The notes under the pieces are model-generated. The model was given only the letters and a program-made list of their open reading frames with translations. It had not been told where the DNA came from and did not search any database. Both the position numbers and the translations under genes were made by a program. DNA of 64,000 nucleotides from positions 62,001 to 126,000 of the forward strand of contig NZ_JABCQF010000004.1 of NCBI RefSeq assembly GCF_015244705.1, given 5' to 3'. This DNA comes from Gluconobacter potus. Its GTDB lineage: Bacteria > Pseudomonadota > Alphaproteobacteria > Acetobacterales > Acetobacteraceae. This document shows, one piece after another, positions 55,903 to 64,000 of the stretch (position 1 is the first letter of the stretch; each line of letters begins with the position of its first letter).

Positions 55903-56919
55903 ATGAGTGATTTCGCGACGATTGACACCCCGGAAGCCGTGACCACCGCTGAAAATGCCGCGGTCCCGACCAGCGTTCTCGGCGCTCCCGATCTCATGGT
56001 CTCCTCGGCAGAAGTCTTCGGCATCCGCACGGACATGCAGGTTCCGGCCTATTCCGTGCGCACGGAACATGTCCCCGACATCGACCCGTCCTACAAGTTC
56101 GACGAGGACACCACCCGCGCCATTCTCGCGGGATTCGCCTTCAACCGGCGCGTCATGGTCCAGGGCTTCCACGGTACCGGCAAGTCCTCCCATATCGAGC
56201 AGATCGCCGCGCGCCTGAACTGGCCCTGCGTCCGGATCAATCTCGACAGCCATGTGTCGCGGATCGACCTGATCGGCAAGGACGCGATCGTCCTCAAGGA
56301 CGGCAAGCAGATCACGGAATTCCGCGAAGGCCTGCTGCCCTGGTGCCTCCAGCATCCCTGCGCCCTGATCTTCGACGAATACGATGCAGGCCGCCCGGAC
56401 GTGATGTTCGTTATCCAGCGCGTGCTGGAAGCCGAAGGGCATCTAACGCTTCTGGACCAGAACCGCGTTATCCGCCCGAACCCCGCTTTCCGCCTGTTCG
56501 CCACAGCTAACACGGTGGGTCTGGGCGACACGACCGGCCTGTATCATGGCACCCAGCAGATCAATCAGGGGCAGATGGACCGCTGGAACATCGTCGCCAC
56601 CCTGAACTACCTGCCGCTGGAGCAGGAAGTTGGCATTGTCACGTCCAAGCTGAAGATCCCCGCAGAAGACAAGGATGCCACGACGCTGGTCGAGCGCATG
56701 GTCGCGCTGGCGAACCTCACGCGGTCCGGCTTCATGGCCGGCGACATCTCCACGGTCATGTCCCCGCGCGCCGTCATCGCCTGGGCCGAGAACAACCGCA
56801 TCTTCAACGACGTGGCATTCTCTTTCCGCCTCACCTTCCTCAACAAATGCGATGAGGCCGAGCGCGGAATCGTGGCTGAATACTACCAGCGCTGCTTCAA
56901 CGCCTCACCGCTGGCCTGA
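55903..56919 (+). CDS. cobS: Cobaltochelatase subunit CobS-like AAA+ ATPase
   Basis: This 338-aa AAA+ protein has Walker A in [20 protein letters not shown] and Walker B in [17 protein letters not shown]. The CobS-specific region is [22 protein letters not shown]. With CobT it forms the chaperone ring that drives cobalt insertion by CobN in aerobic vitamin B12 synthesis. CobN and other cob genes are not in this window. cobT starts 4 bp after the stop, so the two are co-translated. A chelatase role elsewhere, or an unrelated MoxR-type role, cannot be excluded. Confidence 0.92.
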   Translation: MSDFATIDTPEAVTTAENAAVPTSVLGAPDLMVSSAEVFGIRTDMQVPAYSVRTEHVPDIDPSYKFDEDTTRAILAGFAFNRRVMVQGFHGTGKSSHIEQIAARLNWPCVRINLDSHVSRIDLIGKDAIVLKDGKQITEFREGLLPWCLQHPCALIFDEYDAGRPDVMFVIQRVLEAEGHLTLLDQNRVIRPNPAFRLFATANTVGLGDTTGLYHGTQQINQGQMDRWNIVATLNYLPLEQEVGIVTSKLKIPAEDKDATTLVERMVALANLTRSGFMAGDISTVMSPRAVIAWAENNRIFNDVAFSFRLTFLNKCDEAERGIVAEYYQRCFNASPLA

Positions 56920-56923
56920 TCCC

Positions 56924-58798
56924 TTGTCTGCTCCCAAGACTTCCCTCACCGACGAAGAACGGCAGGAACGCTTCCGTCAGGCCACCATCGCCACCCTGCG
57001 CGCCATGGGCGGCGCGCCGGAGCAGGGCGTGGATTTTCAGGGTGCCGTCAACGGAAGCCGTCAGAATGCGACAGATGCCGGCACTGTGGAACTGCCCTAT
57101 GTATCGCGCCACATGCACGACTGGGAAATCCGCAAGGTCCGGGGTGCCGCGGATTCCGCAGCCCTGCGGATGCGGTATCATGCCCAAAAAGAGTCAGGCG
57201 CACCGGCTGAACCCGTAGCCCGACAGGCGTTCGATGCGCTAGAACAGGCCCGTTGCGAGGTCTACGGCTCACGCCACATGGCTGGCGTGCGCGCCAATCT
57301 GGAACAGCGCGTCGCCCAGCATTGCGCCGAACTTGGTTGCAACCGGATGAAAACGCGCGAGGACATGCCGGCTCCCGTCGCGCTGGATCTCCTTGCCCGA
57401 GAGGCCATGAGCGGCCACCCCATGCCTGTTCAGGCCGGAGCGGCTCTGGATGAATGGCGCGCGTCCCTGACGCCCGCAGCAAAAGCCGCACTCGCCGACA
57501 TGGCCCGCACCCAGAGCGACCAGACGGCCTTCGCCCGCGCCACAACCCGCTTCCTCGGCGCCTGCAAGCTCACGACCGTCCCCGACGAGGACGAAGAGCA
57601 GATGGCCCCGTCTGATCTGCCGTCCGACGAAGAGGAAACAACGGACAGCGACGCGCCTGAGGCAGAAGGTCAGGACCAGCAGGCTCCTGCCGCCACCGAA
57701 GAGGAAGAAGACGGCTACCAGCCCGAAAGCGGCGAAACCGGCCTTTCCGGCGAAAGCGAAGCCACGGAATCCGCTGAGATGTCGGAAGACGGCACCGAAG
57801 AAGCTGCCGGACCTTCAGACCAGCAGGCCGACACCGGACCTTCCGAAGCCCCCAATACCTACAAGGCGTACACCACCGATTTCGACGAGGAAGTGAACGC
57901 CTCCGATCTGTGTGACGCCGACGAACTGGACCGTCTGCGCCAGAAACTCGATCAGCAGATGTCCCAGCTCCATGGCTTGGTCTCACGCCTTGCGCACCGG
58001 CTGCAACGCCGCCTCATGGCGCAGCAGCAGCGCCGCTGGGAGTTCGAACAGGAAGAAGGCATTCTCGACGCCGGGCGCCTGTCCCGCGTCGTGACCAATC
58101 CGACCCTTCCGCTATCATGCAAACATGAATGCGAGACGGAGTTCCGCGACACGGTCGTCACTCTCCTGATCGACAATTCAGGCTCCATGCGCGGCCGTCC
58201 GATTGGCACGGCCGCCATCTGCGGCGACATTCTGGCCCGCACGCTCGAACGCTGCGGCGTGAAGGTCGAAGTTCTCGGGTTCACGACCCGCCAGTGGAAA
58301 GGTGGCCAGAGCCGTGAGCGCTGGCTCAAGGCTGGTCGTCCTCCTGAACCAGGCCGCCTGAACGATCTGCGCCACATCATCTACAAAGATGCGGACACGC
58401 CCCTGCGGCGCGCCCGGCGCAATCTGGGCCTGATGCTGCGCGATGGACTGCTCAAGGAAAACATCGACGGCGAAGCTCTGCTCTGGGCCTGGAAACGGCT
58501 GCGGCGCCGCCCGGAACACCGCCATATCCTGATGGTGATTTCCGATGGCGCTCCGGTCGATGACAGCACGTTCTCCGCCAATCCGCACAACTATCTGGAA
58601 GACCATCTGCGGCAGGTAATTGCCCGGATCGAGGCGGATCGCGGGACCGAGCTGCTGGCCATCGGCATCGGCCATGACGTCACGCGCTATTATCGCAACA
58701 GTGTTACCATAAGCTCCGCCGAAGACCTCGGCGGAACCATGATGGCCCAGCTCAGCGCCCTGTTCGCGCCTTCAGGCGTTCGTCGCGCAGCGCAATAA
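56924..58798 (+). CDS. cobT: Cobaltochelatase subunit CobT-like protein (VWA domain)
   Basis: This protein is 624 aa from a TTG at 56924 ([19 protein letters not shown]). That placement follows cobS by 4 bp and matches the CobT N-terminal helix, although TTG is weak evidence. The middle (about 225-315) is strongly acidic with Asp/Glu/Pro repeats. The C-terminal VWA domain has [17 protein letters not shown] and [16 protein letters not shown]. The N- and C-terminal parts match CobT; the acidic linker is common in the family. The 3' end overlaps the convergent PLP decarboxylase gene by 47 bp. Confidence 0.9.
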   Translation: MSAPKTSLTDEERQERFRQATIATLRAMGGAPEQGVDFQGAVNGSRQNATDAGTVELPYVSRHMHDWEIRKVRGAADSAALRMRYHAQKESGAPAEPVARQAFDALEQARCEVYGSRHMAGVRANLEQRVAQHCAELGCNRMKTREDMPAPVALDLLAREAMSGHPMPVQAGAALDEWRASLTPAAKAALADMARTQSDQTAFARATTRFLGACKLTTVPDEDEEQMAPSDLPSDEEETTDSDAPEAEGQDQQAPAATEEEEDGYQPESGETGLSGESEATESAEMSEDGTEEAAGPSDQQADTGPSEAPNTYKAYTTDFDEEVNASDLCDADELDRLRQKLDQQMSQLHGLVSRLAHRLQRRLMAQQQRRWEFEQEEGILDAGRLSRVVTNPTLPLSCKHECETEFRDTVVTLLIDNSGSMRGRPIGTAAICGDILARTLERCGVKVEVLGFTTRQWKGGQSRERWLKAGRPPEPGRLNDLRHIIYKDADTPLRRARRNLGLMLRDGLLKENIDGEALLWAWKRLRRRPEHRHILMVISDGAPVDDSTFSANPHNYLEDHLRQVIARIEADRGTELLAIGIGHDVTRYYRNSVTISSAEDLGGTMMAQLSALFAPSGVRRAAQ

Positions 58799-60179
58799 CA
58801 GCGTCCAGCATCCGGTTGGTATGGACGGTGGTGGTCCGGTGATTGACGATCGCCGCCCGCACTGCCAGCCGACCGTTGATCTTCGTCGTGGACGGCGCCG
58901 CAATCCCGCTTTCATGCAGATCCTGCACCAGTTCCGAGACTTCGGCATCTTCAAGACCCTCGATCCCGAAGCAGACGATATTCAGCGTCACTGGCGCCAG
59001 CAGAACCAGCCCGTTCGTCCGCTCCACGCGCAGGGCCAGATCGGCTGCCACGTCACAGCATGTCTCGACCATTTCTCCCATGCGCCCGGCCCCGTAATGG
59101 CCCAGCGTCATCCAGACCTTGAGCGCCCGGAACCCACGTGACAGGTCCGGCCCGAAGTCACAGAACCAGGGCGCCCCGGCCGCAAGCCCGCGCTCTTCAC
59201 GTACGAGATAATCCAGAGACTGCGCAAAAGCTGCCGCATGCTTGCGGCTGTCGCGCACCAGCACGCAGCCCGCGTCATACGGAACCTGCGCCCATTTATG
59301 GAAATCAAAAGCCAGACTGTCTGCTTTCCCGATTCCAGCAAGCAACTGCTGAAAGCGCGGTGAAAGGCAGGCCAGTGCCCCGAATGCCGCATCTACATGG
59401 AACCAGAGCCCGGCCTCACGAGCGACCGCCTCGATCGCCACCAGATCGTCAATCGCCCCGCAGTCAACGGTTCCGGCCGTGCCCGCAACCATGAACGGCA
59501 CGAAACCGGCCTTCCGGTCCTCTGCGATCATGTCCCGCAAGGCACTGACATCCATGCGATGATCCGCCAGAACGGGGACACGCCGCAGCGCTTCGCTTCC
59601 CAGTCCTGCCAGATCAAACGCCCGCGGCAGACATCCGTGAGCGGTCGTCGCGGCATAACCCACGAGCCTGCGGCCCCCGATACCTTCCTTCCGGATGGAC
59701 AGGTCCTGTGCCCGGCTTGCCGTGATCACGCTGATGAAGTTGGCCATGGACGAGCCCGTTACCAGACAGCCCGAGCCGTCCTGCGGCATACCGACCATCT
59801 GCAGGGCCCAGCGGATGACCTCGCGCTCGACCTCGATCGGCGCGTGATCGCGTCCACCACAATTCGCATTCAGGCCACCAGCCAGCATTTCCGCCAGCAT
59901 CCCGACCGGTGTACCCGCGCCATGCACCCATCCCATGAAACCGGGATGGGTATTCCCCACGCCATAAGGCACGACCAGATCAAGATAACGCCCGTACAGA
60001 TCGTCGAGGGAATGTCCCTTTTCCGGCAATCCTTCCTTCAGAGCCTGCCGGGCAGAAGATGGCATGGGTCTCCAGACGGGCCCCTCTCCCACATGCTCCA
60101 TGCGGTCAAAGACCTCGTCCAGCATCCGGTGCCCGATGTCACGAATGCCGCGCCAGTCGGTGGGGTCCAGTCCGGCCAT
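58752..60179 (-). CDS. Group II PLP-dependent amino acid decarboxylase
   Basis: This 475-aa protein belongs to the aromatic/glutamate decarboxylase fold. The N-terminal region has [28 protein letters not shown]. The PLP cofactor region is [18 protein letters not shown], and the Schiff-base lysine is in [18 protein letters not shown]. The core (VNCGAIDDL-like, [16 protein letters not shown]) is typical of aromatic-L-amino-acid decarboxylases and diaminobutyrate decarboxylases. The substrate is unknown. It lies alone, with its last 47 bp overlapping cobT. A 20-bp palindrome sits just upstream of its start codon. Confidence 0.88.
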   Translation of the reverse strand: MAGLDPTDWRGIRDIGHRMLDEVFDRMEHVGEGPVWRPMPSSARQALKEGLPEKGHSLDDLYGRYLDLVVPYGVGNTHPGFMGWVHGAGTPVGMLAEMLAGGLNANCGGRDHAPIEVEREVIRWALQMVGMPQDGSGCLVTGSSMANFISVITASRAQDLSIRKEGIGGRRLVGYAATTAHGCLPRAFDLAGLGSEALRRVPVLADHRMDVSALRDMIAEDRKAGFVPFMVAGTAGTVDCGAIDDLVAIEAVAREAGLWFHVDAAFGALACLSPRFQQLLAGIGKADSLAFDFHKWAQVPYDAGCVLVRDSRKHAAAFAQSLDYLVREERGLAAGAPWFCDFGPDLSRGFRALKVWMTLGHYGAGRMGEMVETCCDVAADLALRVERTNGLVLLAPVTLNIVCFGIEGLEDAEVSELVQDLHESGIAAPSTTKINGRLAVRAAIVNHRTTTVHTNRMLDAVIALRDERLKARTGR

Positions 60180-60190
60180 GATTATCCCTT

Positions 60191-60210
60191 CACCTGAAAT
60201 CCGTCAGGTG
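60191..60210. promoter_or_regulatory. 20-bp palindrome upstream of PLP decarboxylase
   Basis: Perfect arms CACCTGA and TCAGGTG around AATCCG, 12 bp before the decarboxylase ATG. It could be an operator or a hairpin in the mRNA leader controlling translation. The rest of the 60180-60256 spacer shows nothing else. Confidence 0.4.
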
Positions 60211-60256
60211 TCTGCGATACAGGGCCGCCCGGTCGATGTCACGTCAGGAAAAACGC

Positions 60257-61078
60257 TCAGAACAGCGCAGAATAGAGTGACGAACTGCTGTCGCTACTCG
60301 AGTTCCCGGTAAAGAGGGAAAGAATGCTCGTGCTGGACCCGCTCCCACCATAGAGGGTCAGCATGCTTGCGGGTGTCGTGCTCGTAACGGGGTGGATCTG
60401 CAGCAGGGCAAGATATTGCTGCGCGAACTGCTGGATTCCCTGTTTCGTACTGAGTTTGGACATATCCAGCTTCGATCCAAGCAGACGGACCTGCTGATCA
60501 TAATCCAGGGCACCGAACTGTGTCGTGTCAAAACCGGAGACAACCTCAGCCACTTTCAGGAGCTTCGGATCCGCCATCACATTGGCAAGAGTCATATCCG
60601 TCGTGGCCGTCCGGGTGAAATACAGCGCATCCCCCAGACCGGGCGTCTCTGTCTGCAGGCTGTCTTCGTAACTGTTGGTCAGGTAACTCTGCGTGATGCT
60701 CTGCACGGTGTCAGAAGACGACAGGGGCGAGGTCGACCAGTCGGAAAAGGCATTCGCAAACGCCTTCCAGGCTGAATTTCCGCTGGTCTGGGCCAGGGAT
60801 TTGGACGAGGTCGGATCCTGCGTCATGAGATCCTTGATGACCGCCGTCTGACCAATGACCGAGGACATTCCATAGGCCCCGAGCACCACCGTGAGGGCCT
60901 TGTAGTTTTTCAGAAGCTGCTCCGGCGTCTTGATCGAAGCCGCATCCTTCTGGAAGGCCGTGACGGCCTGCTGGGCGGAGACGCTTGTTTTTTCCCACTT
61001 GTTCGCCGAAGAGTCTTCATCCTTGATGATGGAGACATACTGCGGAATGGCGGGCATGGCGGAAATTGAGGAAGACAC
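60257..61078 (-). CDS. DUF1217 family protein
   Basis: This 273-aa protein starts at GTG 61078 and lacks a signal peptide. The sequence (KLLKVAEVVSGFDTTQFGALDYDQQVRLLGSKLDMSKL, WKAFANAFSDWSTSPLSSSD) resembles DUF1217. That family often occurs near flagellar genes in alphaproteobacteria and may be an export-apparatus or filament-linked protein. No flagellar gene is visible here. The C-terminus is very Ser-rich (SSTSILSLFTGNSSSDSSSS). Function is therefore uncertain. Confidence 0.7.
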   Translation of the reverse strand: MSSSISAMPAIPQYVSIIKDEDSSANKWEKTSVSAQQAVTAFQKDAASIKTPEQLLKNYKALTVVLGAYGMSSVIGQTAVIKDLMTQDPTSSKSLAQTSGNSAWKAFANAFSDWSTSPLSSSDTVQSITQSYLTNSYEDSLQTETPGLGDALYFTRTATTDMTLANVMADPKLLKVAEVVSGFDTTQFGALDYDQQVRLLGSKLDMSKLSTKQGIQQFAQQYLALLQIHPVTSTTPASMLTLYGGSGSSTSILSLFTGNSSSDSSSSLYSALF

Positions 61079-61179
61079 GCGCGTTTCTCCGAAAAAGGAG
61101 TAGGTCCGTCACTCTATCTCCCCATTCCCTAATACAGTCTTAACGTCTCTTGTCCTTCTCCACAGTCCGGAACCCCCTC

Positions 61180-62043
61180 ATGTCCCTTCGCCTGTCCCTG
61201 CTCGCCGCCACTGCCGCGCTTCTGATGCCGGTTATGGCCAGCGCCTCCACCCTGTCCGGTCTGCCGGAATCCTGTTTCACATACGACCTTGCCGGCACGA
61301 AGGCCGCCACACATGGCCTGACGGCAAAAACCCTGCATGCGACCCTGACCGGAACCGACATCACGCTCGACATCCGGGGCGTGAACCTGTCCGATCTGTC
61401 CGGGCACGTTGAAAGCGCCACCCTGGAGCGTTTTAACGCCGTTGCCGCCTATGCCGCACTCAGCGCCTTCCGTGGCGGGATCAGCGCGGCCTGCAAGGAC
61501 CAGAGCCTGACGATCAACAGCAGCGATATCCGCAGCGGAACCCCGCAGGCCGCCTGGACAGACGTCACGCTGGCCCGCCCCGGCCACAACATGACCATCC
61601 GTAAGGCTTCAATCCAGGCTGTCCAGACCACGCCGGACCTGCGACTGAAGGTCGAGGGCACGGGCATCCATGACACCAAACAGCCCCTCATGCCCACGCA
61701 GCTTTCAGCAGACCTCACGGTCCAGGGTCTCGATACCGCACGCCAGCAGATCACGATCAACGCTCTGCATGCTGTCTCCGGCAGCAGCGCCATCGACGGC
61801 AAGGGCAGCATCGAACCCGGCGCAACAGCCTCCACTTCGGCCGCAGACCTGCATGTCAGCGTCACGAATGTCGACACACTGATTGGCCAGATCCGCGACA
61901 CGGCCCTGAAGAAGGTCGTGGCCGCCCTGACGATCGCCAGGCTGATGGGCCGTCAGAGCGGTGACGCGACATTGTGGGACATCGGGTTGAGCGGCGGTGT
62001 CGTGACCGTCAACCGCATCCCGCTGCCGTTCTCAGTCCCCTGA
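61180..62043 (+). CDS. Secreted protein of unknown function
   Basis: This protein is 287 aa from ATG 61180, with a signal peptide MSLRLSLLAATAALLMPVMA cleaved near SAS. The mature part is beta-rich with many Thr/Ser/Asp residues and two cysteines (ESCFTYD and AACKDQ). Blocks such as HVESATLERFNAVAAYAAL and GTGIHDTKQPLMPTQLSADLTVQGL look like a repeated beta-fold, perhaps an AsmA/DUF-like periplasmic domain, but I do not recognise a family. A TTG at 61150 is an alternative start. The stop region overlaps the mfd stop by 12 bp. Confidence 0.72.
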   Translation: MSLRLSLLAATAALLMPVMASASTLSGLPESCFTYDLAGTKAATHGLTAKTLHATLTGTDITLDIRGVNLSDLSGHVESATLERFNAVAAYAALSAFRGGISAACKDQSLTINSSDIRSGTPQAAWTDVTLARPGHNMTIRKASIQAVQTTPDLRLKVEGTGIHDTKQPLMPTQLSADLTVQGLDTARQQITINALHAVSGSSAIDGKGSIEPGATASTSAADLHVSVTNVDTLIGQIRDTALKKVVAALTIARLMGRQSGDATLWDIGLSGGVVTVNRIPLPFSVP

Positions 62044-64000
62044 TTTCGACGCCTCAAGCTTGCGGATCATCTTGCACAGGACCGTCGTGACCTTCTTGGC
62101 ATAGCCGATGCGGGTCGCGTTCGTCATTTCGCGGATGACCGCAAGCTTGTGATCGGGTCGGATTTTCACGCCCGATTCCTTCTTGCGCGTTACCCAGTCG
62201 ATCAGCGCGGCCGGATTGCGGAAACGGTTGCGGCGGAACTGGATCACCATGCCCTTCGGCCCCGTCTCCAGACGCTCTACGCCAGCCTCGCAGCACAGAC
62301 GCTTGATCAGGACCACATCGAGCAGATTGCCCACTTCCGGCGGTAGCGATCCGAAACGGTCCACCAGCTCGGCGCGCATGGCCTCGACCTCGGCCTCATT
62401 CGTCAGCGATGCAATGCGCCGGTACAGCCCCAGACGCACCGGCAGATCCGGCACATAGGCCTCGGGGATCAGGACCGGCAGGCCGAGAATGATGTTCGGG
62501 GTCCAGCTGTCCTCGTCATCCTGACGCTTGCCGCGCTCACGGCGCATATCAATCACGGCATCTTCGAGCATCTGTTGATACAGCTCGATTCCGACTTCCT
62601 TGATATGCCCGGACTGCTCATCGCCCAGCAGGTTGCCCGCACCGCGCAGATCAAGGTCATGGGAAGCCAGCGTGAAGCCAGCGCCCAGTGAATCCAGCGT
62701 CTGCATGACCTCAAGCCGCTTTTCCGATGACGGAGACAGCGGACGCGTCTGCGGCCAGGTCAGATAGGCGTAACCACGCTGCTTGCCACGACCGACACGT
62801 CCACGAAGCTGGTAGAGCTGCCCCAGACCGAACATATCCGCACGGTGAATGATGATCGTGTTCACACTCGGCATGTCCAGCCCGCTTTCCACGATATTGG
62901 TGGAGAGCAGGATGTCGTATTTTCCGTCCGCGAACTCCGTCATGACACGTTCGAGCTCCGTGGGTGTCAGGCGTCCATGGGCCTGAACGGTCTTGGCATC
63001 GGGTACGATTTCCGTCAGGCGCTCGGCCATTCGATCCATATCCGCGAGACGCGGCACGACGCAGAAAATCTGACCGCCGCGGAACCGTTCGCGCTGAATG
63101 GCCTCGCGGATCATGACGCTGTCGAACGGCGTGATGAATGTGCGCACTGCCAGACGGTCCGTCGGCGGGGTCGCGATCAGGCTCATTTCGCGGACGCCGG
63201 ACAGCGAAAGCTGAAGCGTTCTGGGCAGCGGCGTGGCTGACAGGGTCAGGACATGAACGTCCTCACGCAGCGCCTTCAGACGTTCCTTATGTGCCACCCC
63301 GAAATGCTGCTCCTCGTCGATGATCAGCAGGCCCAGACGTTCAAAAGACACGGTCTTGGCCAGCAGCGCATGGGTGCCGACCATAATATCCACCGTGCCG
63401 TCCGCCATGCCCTCGCGGACCTTCGTGGCTTCCTTGGGCGTGATCAGGCGTGAGAGCTGCGCAACGTTAACCGGGAAGCCCTCAAAGCGCGTCGAGAAAC
63501 TCCGGAAGTGCTGACGGGCCAGCAGCGTCGTCGGCACCACGACCGCGACCTGCATTCCCGAAAGTGCGGCCACGAACGCCGCCCGCAGCGCCACTTCCGT
63601 CTTGCCGAAGCCCACATCGCCACAAACCAGACGATCCATCGGCCGCCCGGCGCTCATGTCTTCCAGCACGTCCGCAATCGCGCGCGACTGATCTTCCGTC
63701 TCCACGAACGGGAAGCGCGCACAGAACTCGTCCCACAGCCCTTCAGCCGGTGCGAGCGTCGGCGCATCCTTGAGCGCACGGGCTGCGGCCGTCTTGATCA
63801 GTTCACCCGCCATGACGCGGATGCGCGACTTCATCTTGGCTTTACGCGCCTGCCATGCCGTGCCGCCCAGCTTGTCGAGCTGAACCCCGGCCTGTTCCGA
63901 GCCGAACCGGCTCAGAAGTTCGATATTCTCGACCGGCAGGAGAAGGCGCTGTTCCCCGTCATAGAGGATCGACAGGTAATCATGCGCAACCCGGCCTTCG
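62032..64000 (-). CDS. mfd: Transcription-repair coupling factor Mfd, 5' part outside window
   Basis: The last 655 residues of Mfd are visible; the gene continues beyond the right edge. The RNA-polymerase interaction domain is present at 63835-64000 (HDYLSILYDGEQRLLLPVEN, IELLSRFG, LDKLGGTAWQARKAK). The translocase follows, with motif I CGDVGFGKTEVALRAAF, VPTTLLARQH, motif II IIDEEQHFGVAHKERLK, and LSATPLPRTL. The C-terminal D7 domain is present, with RVGRGKQRGYAYLT. Mfd removes stalled polymerase and recruits UvrA. The frame is open well upstream of the first ATG, so that ATG is internal. Confidence 0.96.
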   Translation of the reverse strand, partial: EGRVAHDYLSILYDGEQRLLLPVENIELLSRFGSEQAGVQLDKLGGTAWQARKAKMKSRIRVMAGELIKTAAARALKDAPTLAPAEGLWDEFCARFPFVETEDQSRAIADVLEDMSAGRPMDRLVCGDVGFGKTEVALRAAFVAALSGMQVAVVVPTTLLARQHFRSFSTRFEGFPVNVAQLSRLITPKEATKVREGMADGTVDIMVGTHALLAKTVSFERLGLLIIDEEQHFGVAHKERLKALREDVHVLTLSATPLPRTLQLSLSGVREMSLIATPPTDRLAVRTFITPFDSVMIREAIQRERFRGGQIFCVVPRLADMDRMAERLTEIVPDAKTVQAHGRLTPTELERVMTEFADGKYDILLSTNIVESGLDMPSVNTIIIHRADMFGLGQLYQLRGRVGRGKQRGYAYLTWPQTRPLSPSSEKRLEVMQTLDSLGAGFTLASHDLDLRGAGNLLGDEQSGHIKEVGIELYQQMLEDAVIDMRRERGKRQDDEDSWTPNIILGLPVLIPEAYVPDLPVRLGLYRRIASLTNEAEVEAMRAELVDRFGSLPPEVGNLLDVVLIKRLCCEAGVERLETGPKGMVIQFRRNRFRNPAALIDWVTRKKESGVKIRPDHKLAVIREMTNATRIGYAKKVTTVLCKMIRKLEASKSGD

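Overview
The window is a stretch of core chromosome from an alphaproteobacterium. The best fit is the family Acetobacteraceae, and I infer a Gluconobacter-like acetic acid bacterium from overall protein character, moderately high GC, a Tat-exported sugar lactonase and the dnaA-dnaN-recF-gyrB block. This assignment comes from pattern recognition, not from a database search. Genes are densely packed, often with 4-bp ATGA/GTGA overlaps. I found no insertion sequence, integrase, prophage or CRISPR array.

Layout. Positions 1-1570 hold the start of ubiE, then mutM and rpsT with a strong terminator. Positions 1571-8917 hold the replication block dnaA, dnaN, recF and gyrB, with a secreted DUF3108 protein attached. 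Positions 9022-12182 are glmU-glmS, which supply amino sugars for the wall. Positions 12260-18589 hold a large FAD/Fe-S D-2-hydroxyacid dehydrogenase (YdiJ type), a ThiE-like protein with altered active-site positions, and a CPA1 cation/proton antiporter with a C-terminal cyclic-nucleotide-binding-like domain. A POT peptide transporter and an outer-membrane porin then diverge across a 577-bp regulatory region. That region carries five copies of the palindrome TGGCA-N3-TGCCA and is the most interesting non-coding signal here.

Positions 22334-30146 form a leftward run of eight genes: mltB-like, rlpA-like, dacA-like, tmk, holB, metG, tatD and an MBL hydrolase. It links wall remodelling with dTMP supply, DNA polymerase III loading and tRNA charging. 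Positions 30329-36230 hold membrane and envelope genes: DedA, an ATP-grasp enzyme of unknown substrate, an MlaD-like MCE protein, UppP, an APC permease and an MscS channel. Between mlaD and uppP lies a TetR-style palindrome. A tRNA-CAU gene and a family 2 glycosyltransferase follow.

Positions 37514-47717 hold DUF4167, prmC, prfA, hisS, ispG, rodZ, a nitronate monooxygenase-like gene and lysC on the minus strand. A small secreted-protein gene sits between prfA and prmC on the opposite strand, and ubiG diverges from lysC. Positions 47781-53481 hold the Tat lactonase, DUF2147, glutaredoxin, comF, DUF3553, phosphomannomutase, galU and tRNA-Leu(GAG). Positions 53541-64000 hold lipB, a lipoprotein LolA, BolA, a J-domain protein, cobS, cobT, a PLP decarboxylase, a DUF1217 protein, an unknown secreted protein and the 3' part of mfd.

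No single new system stands out. The best leads are the palindrome array at 20091-20303, the divergent ThiE-like protein, the DedA/ATP-grasp pair, the lipidated LolA, and cobST without cobN in view.
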